Assembly: GCA_038230735.1 (NCBI GenBank)
Contig: JBBRMR010000097.1
Span: 1-16,014 of the forward strand
Reading direction: 5' to 3'
Length of the DNA: 16,014 nucleotides
Origin: Arcicella sp038230735
GTDB taxonomy: Bacteria > Bacteroidota > Bacteroidia > Cytophagales > Spirosomataceae
The notes under the pieces were generated by a model that saw only the letters and a program-made list of their open reading frames with translations, had not been told where the DNA came from and made no database searches. Shown one piece after another: positions 1-6,710 of the stretch (its first letter is position 1; the number at the start of each line of letters is the position of its first letter). A program made the position numbers and the translations under genes.

Positions 1-211
1 CAACCACTTCCTCACTGGCATTTAAGCCTAAATCCAACAGATAAACACTCAATTTTTTTTTACCTGTTGCCTTAGCTTTCAACGCCAAAAGCTGCTTGTC
101 TTTCGCACTCACCCGAAATTGTATCTGGGTGGTTTTGGGATGTTGCCTGTCCTGCGGATGCTCCACTTTCGGCTTGCTCTTCTTTTTTGTTACTAAGGAC
201 TCTTCCTTCAT
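1..211 (-). CDS. mobC: MobC-like plasmid mobilization relaxosome protein, N-terminal part (cut by window edge)
   Basis: An ATG at 211 opens a leftward frame that is still open at base 1, giving 70 residues. The first 25 or so residues are basic and hydrophilic (MKEESLVTKKKSKPKVEH). A core follows that reads TTQIQFRVSAKDKQLLALKA, then KKKLSVYLLDLGLN. This beta-strand plus two-helix pattern (QIQFRVS, then helix, then LSVYLLDLGL) is what ribbon-helix-helix MobC/MbpB-type accessory proteins of Bacteroidota mobilizable plasmids show. Such proteins bind oriT and help the relaxase nick DNA. The gene is directly beside the hairpin-rich region 300-690, the expected place for oriT, and a relaxase gene would be expected further left outside the window. 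The identification rests on pattern and context; the C-terminus is not visible. Confidence 0.65.
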   Translation of the reverse strand, partial: MKEESLVTKKKSKPKVEHPQDRQHPKTTQIQFRVSAKDKQLLALKAKATGKKKLSVYLLDLGLNASEEVV

Positions 212-335
212 TTTTACTAAGTTTATAACCGTTTCATTAACAACACGATACCCCTAAATACGAACCAGTATCTTAGACTTAGGGGTAAAAAATAAAGCAT
301 AAATACATCTGCCTTTTCACTTTTTTTCGTTGCGA

Positions 336-357
336 TGCCCCTGACAAAGTCGGGGCA
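336..357. repeat. Short GC-rich hairpin near mobC
   Basis: TGCCCC, a bulged T, GAC, loop AAA, GTC, GGGGCA: nine base pairs with one bulge. It stands on the mobC-proximal side of the oriT candidate. It could be an accessory protein binding site or a transcript structure. There is no adjacent T-run supporting a classical terminator. Confidence 0.4.
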
Positions 358-407
358 AACTACGAAAAAAACAAGGGGTAGACCACATCCCAAAGGGTGG
401 GGGCGGG

Positions 408-460
408 TCGAAATGTCATAGCAAAAGGGAACGTAGTGATATTTTGTTATGACATTTCGA
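408..460. other. oriT: Candidate oriT: 19-bp imperfect inverted repeat next to a GC-rich patch
   Basis: The arms are 408-426 (TCGAAATGTCATAGCAAAA) and 442-460 (TTTTGTTATGACATTTCGA). They pair over 19 positions with one mismatch, around a 15-base loop. A C/G-rich run lies immediately to its left (CCCGCCCCCACCC when read on the minus strand). Relaxase oriT sites commonly consist of an imperfect inverted repeat followed by the nick sequence, and here a mobC-like gene begins 200 bases away. The adjacency and symmetry are seen directly. The oriT role is inferred and the nick position is unknown. Confidence 0.45.
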
Positions 461-601
461 CACACCTTGTTCTTTTTGCAAAAGATAAATAAAACTACTA
501 TACGCTTTTCAATTCGCCAAACATTTTCTTAATTAATATTTTTCTCGCACTTTCCTTTTTCCTTTTAAAAATAGCTTGCTATTTTTTTATTTCTTCAATT
601 C

Positions 602-628
602 TTTTTCTTATCTTCGTGATAAGAAAAA
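602..628. repeat. Perfect 11-bp hairpin (TTTTTCTTATC arms)
   Basis: Arms 602-612 and 618-628 are perfect reverse complements around the five-base loop TTCGT. On the plus strand the right arm is A-rich. On the minus strand the stem ends in five Ts, so it could act as a weak terminator of leftward transcription. It may equally be a protein binding site of the transfer region. Confidence 0.4.
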
Positions 629-635
629 ATGCTTC

Positions 636-684
636 TATTTCTATCAGGAGGATATTTTTATAAAATATTCTCCTGATAGAAATA
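636..684. repeat. 49-base near-perfect palindrome
   Basis: The sequence from 636 to 684 is symmetric around base 660. Twenty-two of 24 arm positions match, the conserved core being CTATCAGGAG on the left and CTCCTGATAG on the right. It lies about 120 bases upstream of the first gene of the ParA-like operon and is separated from the 602-628 hairpin by only seven bases. Candidates are an operator for that operon, an accessory oriT element or a resolution site. The palindrome is certain; the function is not known. Confidence 0.5.
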
Positions 685-807
685 AGTAAATTTAATCACT
701 CCATTTAATGAGAATATTACTTAAATATCATTATTAAATTAGCACTATATCTACACTAAATTAATAAATGGGCTTTTTTGACCATTTATAATACTCAAAT
801 CGCCTTG

Positions 808-1278
808 ATGAACCGCTTTATGAAAATAGAATTTACCAAAGAAATGCTAAAAGATGCTTTCCTCTCCAACAAGAGAAAACGAAACTTCATGCTCTTTAAA
901 GTCTATGAATCGGTATTCTCCTATGAACATACGGCTGAATTTATTGCTGCCTTTATTTCCAAAGATTTAGGAATTCCCATTTCTAAATCTACTATTGATA
1001 TGACTCGAATTCGAGTCGCTAAAAAATTACAAACCGCTAAAATCGAACGTAAAAAAGATAAAACTAAATTAGGTAAAGTACCTAAATCGGTAAAAAAAGA
1101 AGGGGTGGTATTGGTGGAAAAAGAGGTTATTTTGACAAGCTCCGTGTTGGAAATTATTCCTCCCCTACCTACTGAAAAGATGCCTGTTTCGGAAATTGTT
1201 GAACCTCTCAATGAGAATTTTGAGAAAGTTAAATGGAGGGAATTTGAACAACAAGACACTAAGGATTTAGGTTTTTAA
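808..1278 (+). CDS. Basic DNA-binding-like protein, first gene of a ParA-type operon
   Basis: I do not recognise the family. Read from the ATG at 808 the protein has 156 residues. ATG 820 and TTG 778 are in-frame alternatives, and no ribosome binding site decides between them. Residues about 45-70 (FIAAFISKDLGIPISKSTIDMTRIRV) resemble a helix-turn-helix. A strongly basic linker follows (about 71-97, many Lys/Arg), then an acidic tail. It is followed after 50 bases by a ParA-like ATPase and then by a membrane coiled-coil gene, all on the same strand, so the three are probably one operon. A DNA-binding partner of the ATPase is a reasonable reading, either at oriT or at the palindrome upstream. 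That is inference from context. Confidence 0.6.
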   Translation: MNRFMKIEFTKEMLKDAFLSNKRKRNFMLFKVYESVFSYEHTAEFIAAFISKDLGIPISKSTIDMTRIRVAKKLQTAKIERKKDKTKLGKVPKSVKKEGVVLVEKEVILTSSVLEIIPPLPTEKMPVSEIVEPLNENFEKVKWREFEQQDTKDLGF

Positions 1279-1287
1279 CAGTTTATT

Positions 1288-1302
1288 AAAACAGCCTGTT
1301 TT
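1288..1302 (+). other. Small intergenic palindrome inside the ParA-like operon
   Basis: AAAACAG, C, CTGTTTT is a perfect 7-bp symmetry in the 50-base gap before the ATPase gene, followed by a T-rich stretch. It could weakly attenuate read-through or stabilise the message. The AT-rich stem makes it a poor terminator. Confidence 0.25.
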
Positions 1303-1328
1303 TTGAACCTGTCTTTTTATTTTGTACC

Positions 1329-2057
1329 ATGAGAAATACTCGATTAATCTATTGTCAAATTCAAGGGAAGGGAGGAGCTGGTAAGTCTTTTTTAACGTAC
1401 CTATTAGCCCTCAAAAATTGCCTTGATGAAAACACTTTATTCATTGATGCGGATTTCAATAGTAAAACGTCTTCAACCCAAAATCTACGGTTCATCCCTC
1501 CCAAAAATAAGAAAGAAAGGGTCGTATTTTTTAACATCTTAGATGAACAAAAAAATATTGAAAGAAAGTTATTTATGAAAATGCTTAAACGTTTTGGCGA
1601 AAATGAATTTGCTTTTGAGAAGGTTTTTATTGATTTTGGAACGCTCGAATCTGACCAGTTTTTAGAATTGTTTATTACGTTCTTTGAACCTGGGGAATTA
1701 AGTGAATTAGAAAAAGAATTTGACTTGAAATTTATTTTTCAAGTGGTTGTGGCTGGCAATACGAATTACTTAGCCTGTATGAGCTATCTTGAAAAAGTAC
1801 AACAGATATTTGGAGAACATCACGACATTTTGATTTATCCAAACCTTGAAAAGTTTAACGATTTGGATAAACAATTGGAACAATTAAAAGCGTATGCTCA
1901 AAGATTCAAGTTGCCTTGTAAACCCTTTGGAGATTTTGGCAAAGGCTCGGAAAGCGAAACCGATGTACGCTTAATGATGCAAAAAGGAAAATACCTTGAT
2001 GATTTTCCTGATATGATTACCCAATGGCTCGTTGAACAAGCAATACAAAATCTTTAA
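1329..2057 (+). CDS. Divergent ParA/MinD-type ATPase of the transfer region
   Basis: This 242-residue P-loop ATPase carries the deviant Walker A motif GKGGAGKS (residues 13-20, signature Lys14 and Lys19). The A' motif is FIDADFNS (about 38-44) and a Walker B-like strand reads VFIDFGT (about 98-104). These define the ParA/MinD/VirC1 superfamily, whose members form ATP-dependent dimers that position DNA or protein complexes. It is distinct from the partition ParA at 4824-5561 and lacks that protein's typical KGGVGKTT and DCPP segments. Its setting next to a mobC-like gene and an oriT candidate, with a membrane protein encoded downstream, favours a role like VirC1 or TraA-type ATPases that bring the relaxosome to the cell pole or membrane. 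ATG 1329 is the only good start. The fold is secure; the role is inferred. Confidence 0.75.
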   Translation: MRNTRLIYCQIQGKGGAGKSFLTYLLALKNCLDENTLFIDADFNSKTSSTQNLRFIPPKNKKERVVFFNILDEQKNIERKLFMKMLKRFGENEFAFEKVFIDFGTLESDQFLELFITFFEPGELSELEKEFDLKFIFQVVVAGNTNYLACMSYLEKVQQIFGEHHDILIYPNLEKFNDLDKQLEQLKAYAQRFKLPCKPFGDFGKGSESETDVRLMMQKGKYLDDFPDMITQWLVEQAIQNL

Positions 2058-2064
2058 ATTTCAA

Positions 2065-2742
2065 ATGATGAACACTGCACTCAAAGAGTTATCTGAAGAC
2101 GAATTCAAAAAACTGCAAGGACACTATCAGGCTCAATTTGGTATTACCATGAATAAACAGGTCTTATTACTCTTTGAAGCTCAAAAGACGGCTCACCTCC
2201 AAGAATTGGACTTGATTCAAAATTTGTATCAGCAACAAAGACAAGAAAATGCAGCTCAGTATCAAAAACAAATTGAAGTCCTTAACCAGAAAATTAGTCA
2301 AGATAAACTGCAACACGAAAAATATACGGATGCCATCGAAAAGGTGGTGGTGGCTATTGGGAAACAAAAAGGAGCAATCATTACCGATAATCCAAAAGTG
2401 ATAGTTAAAAATAATTTTACTAAATACGGGATAATTTGCTCATTGATATTGCTGTTGAGTGTCTTGGGAGCTTTTATGTACGACCATTATCAAGACCGTC
2501 AGGAGGAATACCGAAAAATCACCAATACTTTAATCGCTTATCCAAAAATTTACAAATTTGAGCTTTTAGCTCGTTCAGCCAGTATTATCGCTAATCCTGA
2601 TGGAAGAGAAGGGGAATATTTGGAGCTTACTACGCCCGAAAAAGGAGAAGATACTCAGGCTGGGAAACATTATATTTATGACCAAAAAAATGAAAGGGTA
2701 TTAGTGCCTTTACATTTCAGCAAAACGCCTTTCGCAAAGTAA
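2065..2742 (+). CDS. Coiled-coil protein with a single membrane segment
   Basis: Read from ATG 2065 the protein has 225 residues. ATG 2068 is equally possible, and an upstream TTG at 2032 would overlap the ATPase gene. Residues about 35-100 are rich in Gln, Lys and Glu with heptad-like spacing (HLQELDLIQNLYQQQRQE and onwards), consistent with a coiled coil. A hydrophobic stretch at about 121-139 (YGIICSLILLLSVLGAFMY) is a clear membrane segment, leaving a C-terminal domain of about 85 residues. It starts seven bases after the ParA-like gene ends, so the two are surely co-transcribed. It may be the membrane anchor for the ATPase or the relaxosome. I recognise no named family. Confidence 0.65.
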   Translation: MMNTALKELSEDEFKKLQGHYQAQFGITMNKQVLLLFEAQKTAHLQELDLIQNLYQQQRQENAAQYQKQIEVLNQKISQDKLQHEKYTDAIEKVVVAIGKQKGAIITDNPKVIVKNNFTKYGIICSLILLLSVLGAFMYDHYQDRQEEYRKITNTLIAYPKIYKFELLARSASIIANPDGREGEYLELTTPEKGEDTQAGKHYIYDQKNERVLVPLHFSKTPFAK

Positions 2743-3214
2743 TACCGCTGTTTTGATTTTACAGCGTGACAAGCCTTACAAAATAAAATTTAGTAGGGTT
2801 AATACTTTGACTAAAGAGAAAATAAAGCTCAAAAACTGCAAATAACTAAAAAATTAGTTTTCAGGCGGAACTTCTTTTGTATAGGCTTAAATCGTTTAAA
2901 ATTTACTTAGGTATAGGTAAGTACCAAAAATAGGTTAAAACTCGATAAAAGCGAAAAGAAAAGCCTAAAAACGATACAAAAATATAAACACTTAAAACCA
3001 AGGAAGTTCTTAGCAAAGAATGACTTAAACACTATTATTTTTAGTAATTATCAACACGTTTTCAACATTTTTTTAAAAACGTCAAAAAATTTGTTAATTT
3101 TTTTATTTTTTTAAAAAAATTCAATATATTAATCAATGATTTGACTTCCTCAAAAAAATGGTTTGAAGTTAACTCATTAGTAATCAAGAACTTGAACACA
3201 TAAATTAGCCGCCA
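2743..3214. other. Replication origin upstream region: DnaA-like boxes and AT-rich unwinding element
   Basis: No gene is visible here. A small inverted repeat (CGCTGT 2746-2751, ACAGCG 2761-2766) follows the stop of the preceding operon and might end transcription, though no T-run follows it. TTATCAACA at 3048-3056 differs by one base from the consensus DnaA box. It is followed at 3066-3130 by an almost pure A/T stretch with T-runs and A-runs, as expected for a DNA unwinding element. A second one-mismatch box, TTATCCCCA, lies at 3334-3342 between iterons. DnaA box, AT-rich region, iterons and rep gene in this order match the origins of iteron plasmids. Confidence 0.65.
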
Positions 3215-3447
3215 ACTACGAGAAATTGTTCCTGAACTACGAGAAATTGTTCCTAAACTACGAGAAATTGTTCCTATTGTTTTTTATTAAGTTATTGATT
3301 TTCAGACGTTTAATTATTTTTGTAAAATATGAGTTATCCCCAATTGCGAGAAATTGTTCCTCAAACTACGAGAAATTGTTCCTCAAATATGATTTAACTA
3401 CGAGAAATTGTTCCTCAAAGCATGATTAACTACGAGAAATTGTTCCT
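3215..3447 (+). repeat. oriV: Seven 19-bp iterons of the replication origin
   Basis: The unit ACTACGAGAAATTGTTCCT occurs at 3215-3233, 3236-3254, 3257-3275, 3365-3383, 3397-3415 and 3429-3447. A two-mismatch copy (ATTGCGAGAAATTGTTCCT) lies at 3343-3361. All copies are in the same orientation. The first three start 21 bases apart, so roughly on the same helix face. The later starts are 22, 32 and 32 bases apart, with an 86-base step holding a DnaA-like box in between. Directly repeated iterons just upstream of a Rep_3-family gene are the binding sites for Rep monomers and set copy number. Confidence 0.92.
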
Positions 3448-3451
3448 CTTG

Positions 3452-3492
3452 TTACGAGAATTAATTACGAGTATCGCTTTTAATTCTCGTAA
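3452..3492. promoter_or_regulatory. Inverted half-iteron operator of the rep gene
   Basis: TTACGAGAATTAA at 3452-3464 and its exact reverse complement at 3480-3492 form a 13-bp inverted repeat with a 15-base spacer. The spacer contains a further ATTACGAG. The core TACGAGAA is the first half of the iteron. In Rep_3 plasmids, Rep dimers bind inverted half-iterons overlapping the rep promoter and repress it, while monomers bind the direct repeats. The sequence layout fits that model closely. Confidence 0.8.
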
Positions 3493-3500
3493 TTAATTTA

Positions 3501-3508
3501 TACATTTG
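3501..3508 (+). promoter_or_regulatory. Bacteroidota -7 element of the rep promoter
   Basis: TACATTTG matches the Bacteroidota -7 consensus TAnnTTTG. It lies nine bases after the inverted operator and overlaps the GTG at 3508, so transcription would start a few bases further on. This makes GTG 3508 unlikely as the start codon and favours ATG 3526. Confidence 0.55.
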
Positions 3509-3525
3509 TGAAACGTGTATTTCTT

Positions 3526-4461
3526 ATGGATAATCAATTAGTTCTTGTTAGACAGCATAATCATATGACGGAAGCTCGCTATGAGCTTTCTGAAACTGCT
3601 ATTAATATTCTATTGATGGTAATTTCCAAAGTACGTCAGGATGATGATTTGGACAAAGAGTATGTTATCTCTATTGCCGACCTAACTAATCGGATGGGAG
3701 TTTCAAAGATAATACACACACGATTTGAAGATGCTTGCGAACAGCTAATGAAATCAATTATTACCGTAAAGAATATAAACAAAACAGATGCAAACAGTTT
3801 TTTAAAGGTCGCATTTGCTTCATCAGTGCTTTACGAAAAGGGGGTCGCCAAAATTGAAATTTCAAAGAAAATTCGTCCGTATTATGGCTACCTTAAAGAG
3901 AGGTTTACTGAATTTGAGTTAAACATTGCTTTGGGCTTGACTGGTAAGTACGCAAAACGAATGTATCAGTTAATTAGTGAGTATAAAAATTTAGTAAATC
4001 AATCTTTTGATAAAAGTATTGATGAATTGAAAATAATGCTTGGGATAATTGACGAGCAAACTGGAAAGGATTTATATAAAAATTATGCAGATTTTGAAAA
4101 GAATGTATTGAAACCTGCTGAAAAAGAAATTAATAGTAAGGCAAATTTAAAATTCACATACAAGGCTGTGAAGATTGGAAGAAAGGTTGCAAAAATTGAA
4201 TTTAGTATTGATTATAACCAAGCTCTCGACAAAACGAAACAAGTTAGTGAGCGTTCTGGTGGCAACTTTAACGCTTACGAGTATCTCTTGAATGTGCTTA
4301 AATTAAGCCCATTCCAAATCGAAAAAATAATAAAGAATCATTCGATTGATGATATTAGAGAAAAATCCGTAAAAATTATTAAGCAAAATGACAAAAAGCC
4401 AATTACAAACATAGGAGGATATGCAGCAAAAGTTTTCGGCTTAACAAATGATAAAAAATAG
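3526..4461 (+). CDS. rep: Rep_3-family plasmid replication initiator
   Basis: The 311-residue protein matches the RepB/Rep_3 (PF01051) pattern. An N-terminal winged helix (about residues 5-130) opens with the family-typical run HNHMTEARYELSETAINIL. A second winged helix spans about 135-220 and includes the conserved segment LTGKYAKRMYQLISEYK. A C-terminal extension of about 80 residues (EYLLNVLKLSPFQIEKIIK and onwards) also occurs in other Bacteroidota Reps. It binds the iterons as a monomer to open the origin, and as a dimer it represses its own promoter through the inverted half-iterons at 3452-3492. I chose ATG 3526 over GTG 3508 because the -7 element covers the GTG. The gene ends 18 bases before the convergent partition cassette. 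Confidence 0.93.
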   Translation: MDNQLVLVRQHNHMTEARYELSETAINILLMVISKVRQDDDLDKEYVISIADLTNRMGVSKIIHTRFEDACEQLMKSIITVKNINKTDANSFLKVAFASSVLYEKGVAKIEISKKIRPYYGYLKERFTEFELNIALGLTGKYAKRMYQLISEYKNLVNQSFDKSIDELKIMLGIIDEQTGKDLYKNYADFEKNVLKPAEKEINSKANLKFTYKAVKIGRKVAKIEFSIDYNQALDKTKQVSERSGGNFNAYEYLLNVLKLSPFQIEKIIKNHSIDDIREKSVKIIKQNDKKPITNIGGYAAKVFGLTNDKK

Positions 4462-4479
4462 AGTAACCCTATTCTTGAC

Positions 4480-4821
4480 TTAACGTTTTTTAAATTTGTC
4501 CCTATATTCATCAGGACGTGGAGTAATCTTTTTATCCTCTAAATACTCAGAAATAGCTGTTTCAAGACACTCTTGCTGAGTAAACATTAGATTTCCGCCA
4601 ATTTTAACGGTATAAACATAGTCTTTTATTTTCTCTAAAATAGAATCACTAATTAAAAAAGTATGTCTTTTTAATGTAGATTCCTCTATATCAGTCTTTT
4701 TATTCTCAAAGTTTGTAGATGGTTTTCCTACATTAATTTCGTCCAAAAGAGTACGCTTGTGTGCAGGTTTTTCTTCTGCAATACTTCCTAAGCCAGTACC
4801 ACTAAAATTTTTCTTTGCCAT
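4480..4821 (-). CDS. parB: ParB-equivalent small centromere-binding protein of the type Ib partition system
   Basis: This 113-residue protein is encoded two bases after the stop of parA and on the same strand. The first 50 residues are polar and probably flexible. Residues about 52-96 suggest a ribbon-helix-helix fold: strand RHTFLIS, helix DSILEKIKDYVYTV, then helix TQQECLETAISEYLEDK. Type Ib partition cassettes pair a short ParA lacking an N-terminal HTH with exactly such a small adaptor, whose flexible N-terminus stimulates the ATPase while the C-terminal RHH binds centromere repeats. The likely targets are the repeats at 5579-5897. The assignment rests on position and predicted fold and not on recognised homology. 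Confidence 0.7.
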   Translation of the reverse strand: MAKKNFSGTGLGSIAEEKPAHKRTLLDEINVGKPSTNFENKKTDIEESTLKRHTFLISDSILEKIKDYVYTVKIGGNLMFTQQECLETAISEYLEDKKITPRPDEYRDKFKKR

Positions 4822-4823
4822 AT

Positions 4824-5561
4824 CTATTTTGTTAATATCTCTTGTGTTAAGTTCAAATAATCTTCTGCTCCGTTACTATCGGGGGCATATCTAAAAATGT
4901 CTTCATTTGCGTGTGGACTTTCTCTTAGAGCAACATTTTCTCGTATATATGTTTTTAGCACGGTATCGCCATAAGTTTTTCTTATATATTCTTCCACATC
5001 TCTATTAAGTATTTTATGGTGATTGTGCCTTGTAAAAAAAATTCCTTTGACTGCTAAGACAGGATTTATTTCGTTTACAGCCTTTACCATCTCAAAAACC
5101 TTTGCGAGTCCTTCAATCGAATATTTCTGAGCTTCAACAGGAATATAAATATCGTCTGCAAACGTAAAAGCGTTGATTGTTACTAATCCAAGCATTGGAG
5201 GGCAATCTAAAATAATGTAATCGCTTTTAAGTTTCAATGACTCTAATGCTTTCTTTAAAATAAATTCCCTTTGAATTTTATCCTGAGCATTTTTATCAAA
5301 ATTTGACAAAGAGCCATCTCCTGCCACCAATACTAAGTTTTTAGTAACAGGATATGCGTGTATTGGTTGTTCATGGAATAACAAACCATTGATAGTAAAA
5401 TCAGGGTTCTCAATTCCCAAACCTTGTGTCATATTACCCTGAGAATCTAAATCTATCAAAATAACCCTTTTACCCTGCCGAGCTAAGGCAGCACCTACAC
5501 TAACTGCGGATGTAGTTTTCCCTACTCCGCCTTTTTGGTTTGAAAACGCTATTACTTTCAT
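4824..5561 (-). CDS. parA: Type Ib ParA partition ATPase
   Basis: At 245 residues this is a short ParA without an N-terminal HTH. The deviant Walker A is KGGVGKTT (residues 10-17), the A' motif ILIDLDSQGN (34-43), and the Walker B segment YIILDCPP (about 115-122). A later IPVEAQKYSIEGL block is typical of ParA/Soj. It uses ATP-dependent, non-specific DNA binding to move plasmid copies apart, activated by the adaptor encoded just downstream (4480-4821). The ATG at 5561 is preceded by an AT-rich region with direct and inverted repeats, which probably serve as both centromere and operator. This cassette is the plasmid maintenance module and converges on the rep gene. Confidence 0.93.
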   Translation of the reverse strand: MKVIAFSNQKGGVGKTTSAVSVGAALARQGKRVILIDLDSQGNMTQGLGIENPDFTINGLLFHEQPIHAYPVTKNLVLVAGDGSLSNFDKNAQDKIQREFILKKALESLKLKSDYIILDCPPMLGLVTINAFTFADDIYIPVEAQKYSIEGLAKVFEMVKAVNEINPVLAVKGIFFTRHNHHKILNRDVEEYIRKTYGDTVLKTYIRENVALRESPHANEDIFRYAPDSNGAEDYLNLTQEILTK

Positions 5562-5578
5562 TGAAAACTACATTTATT

Positions 5579-5897
5579 GTATTACAAAGTAATATAGTAT
5601 TAACTATAATTACAAATATTACTTACTTAATATTTGTAATACTATATTATTAAGTAATGTTTGTTAAATTTATTTTATAAAAACTACATTGTAATACTTG
5701 TAACTTTATTTAAAATCAATTTTAATACTTGTAATACTATATTAATATTTTTTGAATTAAGAAATATTATTAATACTTGTAATACAATTAATACTATATA
5801 ATAATTTACATAAAATATTGTCTAATTAATACTTGTAATATTAACAACATTAGAAATACTTGTAATACTATTTGTTGCAAAATAATTTGTAATGTAC
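5579..5897. repeat. parS: Candidate parS centromere: array of TACTTGTAATACTAT repeats
   Basis: Exact copies are at 5726-5740 and 5857-5871. Direct variants are at 5631-5645 (TATTTGTAATACTAT), 5695-5709, 5774-5788 and 5830-5844, with a weaker one at 5883-5897. Inverted variants closer to parA lie at 5579-5593 and 5606-5620. A perfect 13-bp inverted repeat (ATTACAAATATTA at 5609-5621, complement at 5628-5640, six-base spacer) sits about 50 bases upstream of the parA start. Repeats immediately upstream of a parAB-type operon are the usual centromere and autoregulation sites. The repeats are visible; binding is inferred. Confidence 0.7.
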
Positions 5898-5966
5898 TTT
5901 ACAAATTAACAAGATATTAGTAGCTAAAAACAATTACTTAGAATAAATCTATTTTCATTAACAGTC

Positions 5967-6104
5967 TTACTCTACGGCTTTATTAAAGAAAGGTGCGACT
6001 TTCACCACGACTTCCGTAAAATATTTTTGTCCTGACTGTATTTCAAATAAACGATTCTCAGCGTTTTCATAAATGCAGTATGTTGCCCACTTAAATCTGG
6101 GTCA
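5967..6104 (-). repeat. Dispersed repeat copy A with a short relic reading frame
   Basis: CCACGACTTCCGTA (6005-6018) is followed after exactly 30 bases by AAACGATTCTCA (6049-6060). The same arrangement recurs at 15905-15960, and the second block recurs at 6463-6474. On the minus strand a 44-codon frame without a start (6101-5967) reads through both blocks (IYENAENRLFEIQSG, later KYFTEVVVKVAPFF) and ends in TAA, so it may be the tail of a broken gene. The conserved blocks, however, are nearly base-identical while the middle is diverged, which is more typical of a DNA site. I cannot decide between a gene relic and a recombination or mini-element sequence. Confidence 0.45.
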
Positions 6105-6460
6105 AACTTCCCACCATGAATTACTAAAATATTAGTTTCAGCAATTTATCAGAGAAAAAAGTAATTGTCGTTTCAAATAAAAGTTATCTAATTAACTGTA
6201 TATTGATATATTACATTTATTTCTTGGTAAGTTTTGTATTTGGAACGACTATATTTATATACCTATATGGTTTATATACCTATATAAATAGCACCTAATC
6301 CATTAATTAATGAAATTCCGTGGAACACTTAACATTATTTTTCGTGTTCGTGTCATTTTGTCAGTAAATACACTTTTGATACTCAATATTTTATATTGCT
6401 TGTCCTTAATTAACAATTGTAAATATATTATTCTGCATCCTTGCCTCGCAACAATTTTAA
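6105..6460. other. AT-rich non-coding stretch between partition region and cargo
   Basis: I see no supportable gene here. It contains the 17-base-period tandem repeat at 6254-6285 and otherwise low-complexity A/T sequence. Open frames are short in both directions. Confidence 0.4.
6254..6285. repeat. Two tandem 15-bp repeats
   Basis: TTTATATACCTATAT occurs at 6254-6268 and 6271-6285 with GG between, a 17-base period. It lies in non-coding sequence. The repeat could be a tandem operator or a short slippage product. Confidence 0.5.
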
Positions 6461-6556
6461 TTAAACGATTCTCAGGGCTTTCATTTTATCAATAAACCGT
6501 CTAAAATCATTATCAATCTCTTTAAATGGCTTTTTTAAACAATATTTTGAATCTTA
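6461..6556 (-). repeat. Dispersed repeat copy B (half copy) with relic frame
   Basis: AAACGATTCTCA at 6463-6474 and the following 30 or so bases align with copy C at 15949-15990, sharing ATTTTATC and CTA-rich spacing. The CCACGACTTCCGTA block is missing at the expected position. Read on the minus strand, a short frame ending at TAA 6461-6463 encodes FKEIDNDFRRFIDKMKALRI and a final V. Copy C contains the similar DKIKPLRIV and copy A TAFMKTLRIV. This suggests decayed gene ends or a repeated non-coding element with an accidental frame. Confidence 0.4.
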
Positions 6557-6710
6557 TAAATTTAGGCTCTCATTTCCATTTTTTAATTAACAAAAGGGTA
6601 AAATGATTAACTATTTCAGAAATAGAGAAATAGAATCCCAAAATCTCAACTTAATTTTGTTTATCAAATTTTAATAAAATTTGTTTTTATTTCTTAGTTT
6701 ATTTGATTTG
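6557..6710. other. 3' flank of the AlbA_2 gene with AT-rich palindrome
   Basis: CAAATTTTA (6665-6673), A, TAAAATTTG (6675-6683) is a perfect palindrome, followed on the plus strand by TTTTTATTTC. It lies 28 bases beyond the stop of the minus-strand gene at 6711. It could be a weak bidirectional terminator, but the all-AT stem makes this uncertain. Confidence 0.3.

Larger units (their letters stand above)
212..807. other. Non-coding transfer-origin region between mobC and the ParA-like operon
   Basis: No credible gene lies in this 600-base stretch between two divergently read transfer-type genes. It holds four inverted repeats: 336-357, 408-460, 602-628 and 636-684 (listed separately). Between them is a locally GC-rich patch at about 370-410 (GGGGTAGACC and GGGTGGGGGCGGG), which stands out sharply from the AT-rich surroundings. 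The stretch 485-600 is T-rich and low-complexity. The region most likely contains oriT plus promoters for both flanking operons. The nick site cannot be assigned from sequence alone. Confidence 0.5.

Noticed and set aside
223..465. 80-codon minus-strand open frame in the hairpin region
   Set aside because: It runs through the 408-460 and 336-357 inverted repeats, has an implausible composition and overlaps the likely oriT; no family resemblance.
3226..3429. 67-codon plus-strand open frame with repeated LFLNYEK peptide
   Set aside because: The repeated peptide is simply the translation of the iterons (21-base spacing), not a gene.
3215..3447. Iterons as a CRISPR array
   Set aside because: Gaps of 2-3 bases between the first units and 13 bases later are far too short for spacers, and there are no cas genes.
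6310..6495. 61-codon plus-strand frame resembling a small membrane protein
   Set aside because: AT-rich sequence gives hydrophobic frames by chance. It overlaps dispersed repeat B and the opposite strand is equally open.
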